Program-made: the position numbers and the translations under genes
Part shown: in pieces, positions 34,082-43,335 of the stretch
Layout: each line of letters begins with the position of its first letter
How positions within the stretch are numbered: position 1 is the stretch's first letter
DNA from: Rheinheimera sp. D18
GTDB lineage: Bacteria; Pseudomonadota; Gammaproteobacteria; Enterobacterales; Alteromonadaceae
DNA: 64,000 bases
Reading direction: 5' to 3'
Assembly (NCBI RefSeq): GCF_004345025.1
Contig: NZ_CP037745.1
Coordinates: 1,488,001 to 1,552,000 of the forward strand
Notes under the pieces: model-generated
What the model was told of the DNA's origin: nothing
Seen by the model: the letters and a program-made list of their open reading frames with translations, nothing else
Databases searched by the model: none

Positions 34082-35551
34082 ATGTCTGACAAACAGCCCA
34101 GTTTTCTGGATGCTTCTATTCCACTTATCACACTGATCGTTTTATTGTCGGCGTCTGTGTATCTATTTGGTGATAACTCTTCTTACGGTCCGAACCAAGT
34201 TGCTTTATTTATGGCCACAGCCGTTGCTGTCGTCATTGGTTTAAAAAATGGCTACCGTTGGTCGATTATTGAAAAAGCCATGGTAAAGGGTGTTTCTATA
34301 TCACTAGGCGCGGTACTTATTTTGTTATCGGTTGGCGCATTAATAGGTACTTGGATGTTATCTGGTACTGTACCAACATTAATTTACTACGGCTTGCAGC
34401 TTATTAGCCCTAGTTGGTTTTATGCAGCTAGCTGTTTGTTATGTGGCATTGTGGCTATGAGCATTGGTAGTTCTTGGACTACCGCAGCAACCATTGGTGT
34501 TGCTTTAATTGGTGTGGCTCAAGGCCTAGGTTTGTCACCGGCAATTACGGCCGGTGCTATTGTATCGGGCGCTTATTTTGGCGATAAAATTTCACCACTA
34601 AGTGAAACCACGAACTTAGCACCAGCAGTGGCCGGTGCTGATTTGTTTGATCATATTCGACATATGCTGTGGACGACCATACCAAGCTATGCTCTTGCTT
34701 TAGTTCTATTTACTATTATTGGCTTTAATGCTGATATTACTTCAGATTTTGCGCGAATTAATGAAATTAGTAACGTGTTACAAGAAAACTTTTCGATTAG
34801 CTTTGTCGCTTTAATTCCGCTATTTGTTTTGCTTATAATGGCTGTGAAAAAGGTCCCTGCTTTTCCGACAGTTTTTATTGGCGCCATGTTAGGTGCGGTA
34901 TGGGCCGTATTTTTTCAGCAAGATTTAATGGCGCGTCTGGTAGAAAAAGATCTGGCCTATGCGCTGGGCTCACTTAAGTTAATATGGCACATATTACACG
35001 CAGGGTTTGCTATAGAAACGGGCAACGCTAGCTTAAATTCATTGCTTAGCGGTGGTGGCATGTCCAGTATGCTTAATACTATTTGGTTAGTGTTTTGCGC
35101 TATGATGTTTGGTGCAACCATTGAAAAAATTGGTTTACTACGTAAGTTTGTATCGTCAATTTTGTATTTTGCCAAAAGCACGGGGTCGTTAATTACCAGC
35201 ACTATCGTTACCTGTTTTATTACTAACGTACTAAGCGCTGATCAGTATATGTCAATTGTAATGCCGGGAAGAATGTTTAAAGAAGAGTACGAGCGTCGTA
35301 ACTTGGCACCAGTTAATCTGTCTCGTACCTTAGAAGATGGCGGCACTATTACTAGCCCGCTAATACCATGGAATACTTGTGGTGCTTATATGCACAGTGT
35401 ATTGCAAGTAAGCCCGCTAGATTACGCAATGTACGCCTTCTTTAACTTAATAAACCCTGTGTTAGCGATAATTTATGCTTACTGTGGTATTAAAATTCTT
35501 AAACTTAGCCCGCCTGATTCCGTGATCAGTGAAGTGGCAGCAAAAGCCTAA
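34082..35551 (+). CDS. nhaC: NhaC-family Na+/H+ antiporter
   Basis: 489 residues with about 12 helices. Family-typical segments: SIGSSWTTAATIGVALIGVA, SGAYFGDKISPLSETTNLAPA and EDGGTITSPLIPWNTCGAYM. NhaC proteins exchange sodium for protons; some members (for example malate/lactate antiporters) move organic anions, so the substrate is not fixed. ATG 34082 has GGAG eight bases upstream; a GTG at 34055 lies in the terminator and is rejected. Confidence 0.9.
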   Translation: MSDKQPSFLDASIPLITLIVLLSASVYLFGDNSSYGPNQVALFMATAVAVVIGLKNGYRWSIIEKAMVKGVSISLGAVLILLSVGALIGTWMLSGTVPTLIYYGLQLISPSWFYAASCLLCGIVAMSIGSSWTTAATIGVALIGVAQGLGLSPAITAGAIVSGAYFGDKISPLSETTNLAPAVAGADLFDHIRHMLWTTIPSYALALVLFTIIGFNADITSDFARINEISNVLQENFSISFVALIPLFVLLIMAVKKVPAFPTVFIGAMLGAVWAVFFQQDLMARLVEKDLAYALGSLKLIWHILHAGFAIETGNASLNSLLSGGGMSSMLNTIWLVFCAMMFGATIEKIGLLRKFVSSILYFAKSTGSLITSTIVTCFITNVLSADQYMSIVMPGRMFKEEYERRNLAPVNLSRTLEDGGTITSPLIPWNTCGAYMHSVLQVSPLDYAMYAFFNLINPVLAIIYAYCGIKILKLSPPDSVISEVAAKA

Positions 35552-35555
35552 AAAG

Positions 35556-35582
35556 AAGCCTGACTTGTTCAGGCTTTTTTAT
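35556..35582 (+). terminator. Terminator of nhaC
   Basis: Stem AAGCCTGA/TCAGGCTT with a 5-base loop followed by TTTTTT. Confidence 0.88.
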
Positions 35583-35620
35583 CAGTATATTTGTAGTAGT
35601 TAAACTATTAGGACCGCATT

Positions 35621-38209
35621 ATGGCGCAAAACAGCAGTAGCAGAGTGGCAAAACATCGGCTTGATTATCAACCGCCAAGCTTTTTAATTTCAAAGGTAGC
35701 CTTGCGTTTTGAGCTAGATAAAACAGCTACTAAAGTAACATCTGTTATGCAGTTAGAGCGTCAAATTAGCGGCATTGCATTAAAACTAGATGGTCAAGAT
35801 TTAACACTATTAAGTGTCGCGATAAACGGTGTTGAATTAACCACTAGCCAGTACCAGCAGGATGAAGCTAGCCTTACTTTAGTAAGTGTGCCTGATCGCT
35901 TTGAGTTGACGGTAGTTACCCAGATAGCGCCAGTGGACAATACGGCGCTGGAAGGCCTATACATGGCTGGCGATACCTATAGTACGCAATGCGAAGCCGA
36001 AGGCTTTCGTCGGATCAGTTATTTTTTAGACCGTCCTGATGTTTTGGCTGAGTATGAAGTAACCATTCAAGCGGATGCTAAACAATACCCCTATTTATTA
36101 TCTAATGGCAATAAGGTAAGTGAGCACATTGATGCTAAGGGCATGCGCATTAGCAAATGGCATGATCCATACCCTAAACCCAGTTATTTATTTGCCGTAG
36201 TCGCCGGTGATTTTGACGTATTAACCGATACCTTTACTACACGTTCAGGTCGTGAAGTAAGCTTGCAACTCTTTGTTGATAAAGGCTATACCAGTAAAGG
36301 CGAGTTTGCCGTAGCCTCATTAAAACGAGCAATGCTATGGGATGAACAGCGTTTTAATCTTGAGTATGATTTAGATATTTATATGGTGGTCGCGGTCGAC
36401 TTTTTTAATATGGGCGCAATGGAAAACAAAGGCCTGAACATTTTCAATAGTAAGTATGTATTAGCGGATGCTAGCACCGCAACTGATCGTGATTATTTTA
36501 ATATTGAATCAATTATAGGCCATGAATATTTTCATAACTGGACGGGTAATCGCGTAACGTGCAGAGATTGGTTTCAGCTGAGCTTAAAAGAAGGCTTAAC
36601 GGTATTTCGCGATCAAGAATTTAGCGCTGATATGGCATCGGCTACGCTATGTCGAATTGATGCGGTAAAAATGATCCGTACTGCACAATTTGCCGAAGAC
36701 GCTAGCCCAATGGCACACCCTATTCGGCCTGATTCCGTAATAGAGATGAATAACTTTTATACCGTCACTGTTTATGACAAAGGCGCCGAAGTTATTCGTA
36801 TGTTACAAACATTGTTAGGCAAAGAGCGGTTTAATGCGGGTTTAGCGCTGTACTTAAAACGTTTTGATGGGCAAGCAGCAACTTGTGATGATTTTTTAAG
36901 TGCGATGCAACAGGCCAGTGGCCGCGATTTAACGCAGTTTTCGCTATGGTATAGCCAGTCTGGTACACCAGAGTTAACGGTTAGCGAATCTTATAACGCG
37001 CAATCTGGACAACTAAGTTTGACGGTGCAGCAACATACGCCAAGCACGGCCGATCAATCGGAAAAACAGCCCTTACTTATACCGATAAACATTGAGTTGC
37101 TATTAGCTAACGGTGTTAAACAAACGCATTTGTTGCAGTTAACTGAAGCAACACAACAGTTTGTATTTGATGGTATAACTAGCCAGCCCGTTGTAGTTTG
37201 GTTGGCACACTTTTCTGCGCCAGTGAAGTTGATTCAACAAGCTGAAGATACAACGTTATTACACATTGCCGCACAGGCTTCAGATGGCGTGGCGCGCTGG
37301 GATGCCATGCAGCAATTTTGGAGTAGAAAAGTACAGCAAGTTATTAACGGTGCCGATGCGGTTTTAGTTCTGCCTGAATTGCTATTTACTACTATGCAGC
37401 AGTGGCTAAGCCAATCAGGGCCTGATTTGGCCTTAACTGCTGAGCTTTTAACCTTACCTGATTTTGATACCTTAGCTGAGCAATACAGTGTAATTCCAGT
37501 TGACGCCATTTTAACGGCGTTACAACAGTTTAAACAACATCTTGCGACTAGGCTACAGGCAGACTTTAACGCCTGTTATCAAAGCATTACCCAAACAAGG
37601 TACCAGTATAACGAAGCGTCAGTTGGTCAACGTAGCCTAAAGGCGATATGCTTAAGTTATCTTGCGGTAAATACCGCTGCCCACGCTGAGCTACTTAAAA
37701 CCCATTATCACCAAGCTGATAATATGACCGATAAAATGTCTGCGCTAGTTGCCAGCCAGCAACACTGTCCTGAGTTGTTCAATGCGCTTGTTAGTGATTT
37801 TGCTAATAGCTGGCAGCATGATGCGTTGGTTATGGATAAGGTATTTTCACTTGTCGGCTCTGAACCATCAGAGCCGGTATTTACTGGTATAGAAAAAATG
37901 CTAACGCACCCTGTATTTAGCTGGAAAAACCCGAATCGGGTTAGGGCGCTATTTTCGGCATTTTGTTTACGTAACCCACAACAGTTTCATCGAATAGATG
38001 GCAAAGGTTATCAATTAATTAAGCAAACCGTGGCAAAGCTAGATCTAATAAACCCACAGATAGCAGCGCGGTTAATAACCCCCTTACTAAGTTGGCGGCG
38101 ATTCGATAATGAACGTCAACAATTGATGCGCAGTGCTCTGCAATCGCTGGCATCTGAGCAAACATTAAGTAATGATGTATTTGAAAAGGTTAACCGAAGC
38201 TTGAACTAA
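35621..38209 (+). CDS. pepN: Aminopeptidase N
   Basis: M1-family zinc aminopeptidase with broad N-terminal specificity. 862 residues. The exopeptidase motif GAMENKGLNIF and zinc site HEYFHNWTGNRV followed by LKEGLTVFRDQEFS are complete, and the C-terminal helical domain (~550-862) is present. Its TAA overlaps the next gene's ATG by one base. Confidence 0.97.
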   Translation: MAQNSSSRVAKHRLDYQPPSFLISKVALRFELDKTATKVTSVMQLERQISGIALKLDGQDLTLLSVAINGVELTTSQYQQDEASLTLVSVPDRFELTVVTQIAPVDNTALEGLYMAGDTYSTQCEAEGFRRISYFLDRPDVLAEYEVTIQADAKQYPYLLSNGNKVSEHIDAKGMRISKWHDPYPKPSYLFAVVAGDFDVLTDTFTTRSGREVSLQLFVDKGYTSKGEFAVASLKRAMLWDEQRFNLEYDLDIYMVVAVDFFNMGAMENKGLNIFNSKYVLADASTATDRDYFNIESIIGHEYFHNWTGNRVTCRDWFQLSLKEGLTVFRDQEFSADMASATLCRIDAVKMIRTAQFAEDASPMAHPIRPDSVIEMNNFYTVTVYDKGAEVIRMLQTLLGKERFNAGLALYLKRFDGQAATCDDFLSAMQQASGRDLTQFSLWYSQSGTPELTVSESYNAQSGQLSLTVQQHTPSTADQSEKQPLLIPINIELLLANGVKQTHLLQLTEATQQFVFDGITSQPVVVWLAHFSAPVKLIQQAEDTTLLHIAAQASDGVARWDAMQQFWSRKVQQVINGADAVLVLPELLFTTMQQWLSQSGPDLALTAELLTLPDFDTLAEQYSVIPVDAILTALQQFKQHLATRLQADFNACYQSITQTRYQYNEASVGQRSLKAICLSYLAVNTAAHAELLKTHYHQADNMTDKMSALVASQQHCPELFNALVSDFANSWQHDALVMDKVFSLVGSEPSEPVFTGIEKMLTHPVFSWKNPNRVRALFSAFCLRNPQQFHRIDGKGYQLIKQTVAKLDLINPQIAARLITPLLSWRRFDNERQQLMRSALQSLASEQTLSNDVFEKVNRSLN

Positions 38210-38430
38210 TGCACCGTTATTTTTTTAATGCCATGCTTAGCGCAGAACAATGCTATGGTTATTATCGTGGTGACATACGCAACATTATTGTTACTGCTGA
38301 TGATGGCATGCGCATTCAGCTAAATTTTCGCCATTTTCAGCGTTTTATCGAGTCAAACGGCATCAAAGGCCGGTTTCGTCTAACGCTAGATCAGCAGGGT
38401 GGTTTTATTAGCTTAGAGAAAATTAGTTAG
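38209..38430 (+). CDS. DUF2835 protein
   Basis: 73 residues, matching the DUF2835 family by the ATADDGMRIQLNFRHFQRFI-like core (here VTADDGMRIQLNFRHFQRF) and the end GRFRLTLDQQGGFISLEKI. Function unknown. Translationally coupled to pepN (TAATG). Confidence 0.82.
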   Translation: MHRYFFNAMLSAEQCYGYYRGDIRNIIVTADDGMRIQLNFRHFQRFIESNGIKGRFRLTLDQQGGFISLEKIS

Positions 38431-38748
38431 AGCTTATACTTTAAACGCATGGTTAAAATAATTACTTGCTTAAAGTACTGGTTTGACCTTTAATTTCATA
38501 GGCTTATATAAAAACGTATTGGCTCGTAAATAGCCGATTAAACCACAACAGCTAATATTAGTGTGAAAGATAAACAGAAATATCAAAAACTGAATACAAA
38601 TCAACAGATTTACGCTCGAGCAGGCCTTGCTTGCTGCTTGAAATGATGTAATTATTTTGACTAAGTGAGCTGAGCTCCGATCAGTGGGCTTAATATTATA
38701 ATTAAAAAAACATTTATAAATCCTGCAGGGACAGGGGGGAGAAACAAG
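38431..38748 (+). other. 318-base region between DUF2835 gene and the DUF1302 operon
   Basis: No open frame worth calling. It holds a candidate promoter near its start (see 38483), an imperfect palindrome AGCAGGCCTTGCT near 38620, and a G-rich ribosome site (GGGGGGAG) directly before the DUF1302 gene. I see no clear intrinsic terminator after DUF2835. If the promoter is right, the operon has a leader of about 230 bases. Confidence 0.6.
38483..38510 (+). promoter_or_regulatory. Candidate sigma-70 promoter of the DUF1302 operon
   Basis: TTGACC at 38483-38488 and TATATA at 38505-38510 with a 16-base spacer. Best match in the gap, but it is 240 bases from the gene. Confidence 0.4.
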
Positions 38749-40842
38749 ATGAATAAAAGGTCAATAACCTTTGCTAAGAAACCCTTAGCTGTGGGTGTTG
38801 CTTCTGCGCTGTTTGCCTTGTCATTGGCACCGGTACAAGCTGCATCCTGGAGTTTAGGTGATGTTAACATCACTTTTGACTCTACATTTTCTTACGGTGG
38901 TAGCTGGCGTGCAGAAGAGCGTAATTTTGATACGATCAGTAAAGTAAATCATCCACGCTTCGATTGGGATGGTTACAACGCCGCAACCAACAATATTTAT
39001 TTACCATCACAAATTTGGCAACAACCCGGTGCGTACTCAAGTAATGGCGATGCCGGAAATTTGAATTACGATCGCGGCGATATGTTCAGCAGCCTTGCTA
39101 AAGGTTTACACGAGCTGTCTATTTCAAAAGACAATATCGGCCTCTTTACCCGCTTTATGTATTTTTACGATTTCGCCTTAATGGACAACGACGTTGCTTA
39201 TACCAATCCGGTGTCTGGCCAGCGCGTCGATCCTTGTGCTGACAGCGATGCTCGGGCACTAACCTGTCGTGATATACGCCTGCTTGATGCTTATGTATAT
39301 GGTAATTTTAGTTTTAACGATGGTATGAACCCAGTTACGGTTAAAGTAGGCCAGCAAGTACTAAGCTGGGGTGAAAGTACTTTAATTCAGCATGGTATTA
39401 ATATTACTCCTATCGACGTAGGCGTAGCCCGTGCGCCAGGTGCTGAGTTAAAAGAAGCCTATATTCCTGTAGGTATGGCAACGTTAAATATTGGTTTAAC
39501 TGAAAATTTATCTACCGAAATATTTTATCAGTACGAGTGGGTAAATAGCTATCTACCTGTACCTGGTACTTATTTTTCTACTAATGACTTCGCCGGTGAG
39601 GGCGGTTACTTACAAAACGTACAGCTTGGTTTTGCCGGTAACCCAGATATTGATCTCGCCCACGTACTACAAAGTTTAAACCAGCTTGGTGCAGGTGTCG
39701 CCGGTGGCGTATTAGACCCAAGCGTAGCAGCGCAAGCCTATTTAGCTTATCCAACTAAGGTAACATTGCGGCCGTATGGTAGTGCGGGTGAAATAAAACC
39801 GAAAAATGGTGGCCAATACGGTATTAAATTTGACTATTTTGCTACTGATTTAAATGACACAGAGTTTTCAGTGTATTACATGAATTACCATAGCCGAGTG
39901 CCGGTAATATCGGGTATTGCGTCAGACTTCTCTCAAATTGGTGCTGATATCGGTCGTTTAGCTGCATTGCAGGCTAGCGGTGGCGTTACTAAAGACAACA
40001 TTACGCAACTGGCTGCGTTTTCTAAAGCGTTAGTTGAATATCCAGAAGATATTAAATTATATGGTTTTAGTTTTAATACCACCGTCGGCGAAACCTCTGT
40101 TGCTGCTGAAATCGCTTATCGTCAAGATGAACCATTACAAATCGATGACGTTGAAATTTTGTATGCAGGTATGCCAGAGCAATTAGCTAATGCGGGGTTA
40201 CGCCCTGATTTAGCCGGTATTTCACAAATAGGCCGCGATCCAAAATATGGCGCAAAGGTAGCTCCTGGACAAAAGGCGAGTGGTTTTATTCTTAGTGATA
40301 CCTTGCAAGCACAGATGACATTTACCCATTTATTTGGCCCTACACTGGGCTCGGATAACTTAACCATGCTAGCTGAGGTTGGTGGTATTCGTATTCAAGA
40401 TATGCCTGATCAAAGTGTCTTGCGTTTAAATGGTCCGAACACCGACCGCAGTGGCGCACCTTTATTAGGGCTAACTAACGGAGAGCTGGTAAATAAAGAT
40501 GGTTTGCTAACCGGTTTATCTAATGGTGGCGAAACTAATCCATTTCCAACTGCATCAGCTTGGGGCTATCGTTTACTGGCTAAAGCCGATTACAACAACG
40601 TATTTGCTGGTGTTAACTTATCGCAGCGCGTTGTGTTTTCGCATGATGTTAATGGTATAACACCAGATCCACTGTTTATGTTTGTTGAAGACCGTAAGTC
40701 ATTAGCTTATGCGGTAAGCTTCGATTATTTAAGTAAGTGGTCAGGTGAGGTGTCATACAACGTTTTCTGGGGCGGTCAGGGTACAACGAATAACGTTGCA
40801 GACCGTGACTTTATCTCTTTCAATATTAAATACTCTATTTAA
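38749..40842 (+). CDS. DUF1302 family outer-membrane protein
   Basis: 697 residues with an N-terminal signal (basic MNKRSITFAKK, hydrophobic core, cleavage after PVQAA). The mature protein alternates short hydrophobic strands and loops in the manner of an outer-membrane beta barrel. Family members are regularly found with DUF1329 partners, often near steroid, aromatic or lipid metabolism genes; a channel for hydrophobic molecules is an inference. First gene of a four-gene run. Confidence 0.85.
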   Translation: MNKRSITFAKKPLAVGVASALFALSLAPVQAASWSLGDVNITFDSTFSYGGSWRAEERNFDTISKVNHPRFDWDGYNAATNNIYLPSQIWQQPGAYSSNGDAGNLNYDRGDMFSSLAKGLHELSISKDNIGLFTRFMYFYDFALMDNDVAYTNPVSGQRVDPCADSDARALTCRDIRLLDAYVYGNFSFNDGMNPVTVKVGQQVLSWGESTLIQHGINITPIDVGVARAPGAELKEAYIPVGMATLNIGLTENLSTEIFYQYEWVNSYLPVPGTYFSTNDFAGEGGYLQNVQLGFAGNPDIDLAHVLQSLNQLGAGVAGGVLDPSVAAQAYLAYPTKVTLRPYGSAGEIKPKNGGQYGIKFDYFATDLNDTEFSVYYMNYHSRVPVISGIASDFSQIGADIGRLAALQASGGVTKDNITQLAAFSKALVEYPEDIKLYGFSFNTTVGETSVAAEIAYRQDEPLQIDDVEILYAGMPEQLANAGLRPDLAGISQIGRDPKYGAKVAPGQKASGFILSDTLQAQMTFTHLFGPTLGSDNLTMLAEVGGIRIQDMPDQSVLRLNGPNTDRSGAPLLGLTNGELVNKDGLLTGLSNGGETNPFPTASAWGYRLLAKADYNNVFAGVNLSQRVVFSHDVNGITPDPLFMFVEDRKSLAYAVSFDYLSKWSGEVSYNVFWGGQGTTNNVADRDFISFNIKYSI

Positions 40843-40858
40843 GGGACGAGCACTAACT

Positions 40859-42220
40859 ATGAATAAACTCACCCTAATTTCGTCAGCAATAGCACTAGTA
40901 TTAAGCTGTTCAGTATCGGCTAAAATTACATCAGAGCAGGCAGCACGACTAGGTAACGATTTAACACCGCTTGGCGCTGAAAAGGCGGCTAGCGCAGATG
41001 GTTCTATTCCTGCTTGGAATGGTGGCATTACTGCAGCACCCGCTGGATACACAGTTGGCATGCATCATCCTGATCCATTTTCAGATGATAAGGTGTTGAT
41101 AACCATAGATAAATCAAACTTAGACCAGTATAAAAACTTACTAAGTCCAGGTCAGATTAAACTATTTGAAATTTACCCTGATAGTTACAAAATGAATATC
41201 TACCAATCGCGTCGTACGGCGTCATTTCCCCAATACGTATACGATGCTACTAAAGACATTGCGACTAAAGCAGAGTTAATAGAAGGCGGTAACGGTATTA
41301 TAAATGCTGCGATTGGCATTCCGTTTCCAATGCCTGCAACCGGTTTAGAAGCCGTATGGAACCATTTATTGCGCTATCGCGGTGTTGCTGCAAGTCGCAA
41401 TGGTGGCCAAGCCGCACCAACAGCTACGGGTTCGTACACTATTATTGGTTTTGATGAACAAATTATATTTAAGTACTCAGATCCTAAAGCGACACCTGAA
41501 GCGTTAACTCAAGAAAATATATTATTCCGCTTTAAGCAAAGTGTTACTTCACCAGCGCGTTTGGCAGGTACGGCGTTATTGGTACATGAAACCATGGACC
41601 AAGTAAAAACACCGCGTCAAGCATGGACTTATAATACGGGGCAACGTCGTGTGCGCCGCGCACCTAACGTAGCTTATGATGCACCAGGTACCGCATCGGA
41701 TGGCCTGCGTACTACTGATGACTTTGATATGTTTAACGGTTCACCAGATCGTTATAACTGGACATTAGTTGGTAAGCAGGAGCTGTATATTCCGTATAAC
41801 AGCTATAAGTTACATAGTGATAAAGTAAAATATGCGGATTTATTGCTACCAGGTCATATTAATCCTGAATATGTGCGCTGGGAAAAACATCGCGTTTGGG
41901 TTGTTGAAGCTAAACTGAAAGATAATACTCGTCATGTCTACGGTAAGCGGGTGTTTTATATCGATGAAGATAGCTGGCAGATCCATGTTGCCGACCTATA
42001 CGACAACCGTGATGAATTATACCGTGTTGCGGTAGCGCATGGTCTTAACTACTACGAAGTGCCAACGCATTGGAGTACGTTAGAGGTTTATCATGATCTT
42101 AACTCGCGTCGCTATATCGCCATTGGTTTAGATAACGAAGATAAAATGTACGATTTCTCTGTTAAATTAACTGATGCTGATTTCACTCCTGCGGCGCTGC
42201 GTCGTGAAGGTACAAGATAA
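40859..42220 (+). CDS. DUF1329 family periplasmic protein
   Basis: 453 residues with a signal peptide (MNKLTLISSAIALVLSCSVSA). Conserved DUF1329 pieces include LTPLGAEKAAS, IPAWNGGI, TPRQAWTYNTGQRRVRRAP and WEKHRVWVVEA. The LolA/LolB-like fold reported for such proteins suggests binding of a lipid or other hydrophobic ligand in the periplasm. Starts 16 bases after DUF1302; a longer frame from 40745 overlaps that gene and is not used. Confidence 0.88.
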   Translation: MNKLTLISSAIALVLSCSVSAKITSEQAARLGNDLTPLGAEKAASADGSIPAWNGGITAAPAGYTVGMHHPDPFSDDKVLITIDKSNLDQYKNLLSPGQIKLFEIYPDSYKMNIYQSRRTASFPQYVYDATKDIATKAELIEGGNGIINAAIGIPFPMPATGLEAVWNHLLRYRGVAASRNGGQAAPTATGSYTIIGFDEQIIFKYSDPKATPEALTQENILFRFKQSVTSPARLAGTALLVHETMDQVKTPRQAWTYNTGQRRVRRAPNVAYDAPGTASDGLRTTDDFDMFNGSPDRYNWTLVGKQELYIPYNSYKLHSDKVKYADLLLPGHINPEYVRWEKHRVWVVEAKLKDNTRHVYGKRVFYIDEDSWQIHVADLYDNRDELYRVAVAHGLNYYEVPTHWSTLEVYHDLNSRRYIAIGLDNEDKMYDFSVKLTDADFTPAALRREGTR

Positions 42221-42299
42221 GCAGTTAGTGTTATAACCACGGTTGGCCAAGTGCCAACCGTTTTTATTTTTAATCTTTTATAGAGTAAAAAACTTTAGT

Positions 42300-43334
42300 A
42301 TGCGTAAAAAAAATATCTGTCTAACAGCCTTGTTTGCTGTGTTTTGTGCAGCTGCAATGGCGGCTGAGCCGGCTGATAATCAACCGCAGCAAGCTGACAT
42401 AGCAAGGCTTGCTGAAAAAGTATTGCTTACCGATATTATTGATGTTAATCAGCAAAGTTTGGTTGCAGTGGGTGAGCGTGGGCATATATTAATCAGTAAT
42501 GATGGCCAAAACTGGTTACAAGCCGTTGTTCCGGTGCAGGCTAATTTGAATAGCGTGTTCTTTGTCAACAAACTGCAAGGCTGGGCGGTAGGGCATGATG
42601 CCAGTATTTTAGTGACCACTGACGGCGGCGCAAACTGGCAATTACAACATTATGCACCAAGTACAGATAAACCTTTGTTTGATGTGTATTTTGCTGATAA
42701 AGACCGAGGCATAGCAGTGGGTGCCTATGGTTTATTTTACCGTACTGAAGATGGTGGTAATACGTGGCAAACCGAGTTTCATCCGGAGCTACTTGCCGAA
42801 GAAGAGCAAGAATACTTAGAAGAGTTAGCAGAGACTGATCCTGATATGTATGAAGTAGAACGGGGCGCTATTTTACCGCATTTTAATCGGTTATATGCTG
42901 ACGGCAATGTGCTTTATATGGTTGGTGAGGCAGGTTTTGTTGCAAAAAGTATTGACAATGGCCTTAATTGGAACCGGCTTGAAGCATTTTATAATGGTTC
43001 GTTATTCGATATTACTCGCACTGCACAAATGACTTTAATTACCGTCGGTTTACGTGGTAATGCCTTTATTAGCAATGATCAAGGACAAAGCTGGGCAGCG
43101 CTTATCTTAAACAAGCAGGCGACGTTAAACAGTGCGTTTTCTGATGATAAAGGCCGCTTATATTTAGTAGGTAATGCCGGTACATTATTAATGAGTACCG
43201 ATAATGGCGTATCGTTTAAAGACTTTTCGCTAGCAGATGGCAAAGCTATCGTTAATGGTTTGCTCTGGCGCGATCAGCTGTTATTAACAACAGAAGTAGG
43301 CATTAAGACGATTAATTTGAGTGAATTAAAATAA
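42300..43334 (+). CDS. YCF48-related beta-propeller, periplasmic
   Basis: 344 residues. Signal peptide ending AAAMAAE, then repeated BNR-like blades (GHILISNDGQNWLQA, ASILVTTDGGANWQL, GLFYRTEDGGNTWQT, GNAFISNDQGQSWAA), the pattern of photosystem II assembly factor YCF48 relatives. In non-phototrophs these accompany RND/MMPL transporters, presumably as a periplasmic assembly or docking factor. ATG 42300 precedes the signal; 42243 would add an uncharged tail before it. It ends two bases before the transporter gene. Confidence 0.85.
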   Translation: MRKKNICLTALFAVFCAAAMAAEPADNQPQQADIARLAEKVLLTDIIDVNQQSLVAVGERGHILISNDGQNWLQAVVPVQANLNSVFFVNKLQGWAVGHDASILVTTDGGANWQLQHYAPSTDKPLFDVYFADKDRGIAVGAYGLFYRTEDGGNTWQTEFHPELLAEEEQEYLEELAETDPDMYEVERGAILPHFNRLYADGNVLYMVGEAGFVAKSIDNGLNWNRLEAFYNGSLFDITRTAQMTLITVGLRGNAFISNDQGQSWAALILNKQATLNSAFSDDKGRLYLVGNAGTLLMSTDNGVSFKDFSLADGKAIVNGLLWRDQLLLTTEVGIKTINLSELK

Positions 43335-43335
43335 A

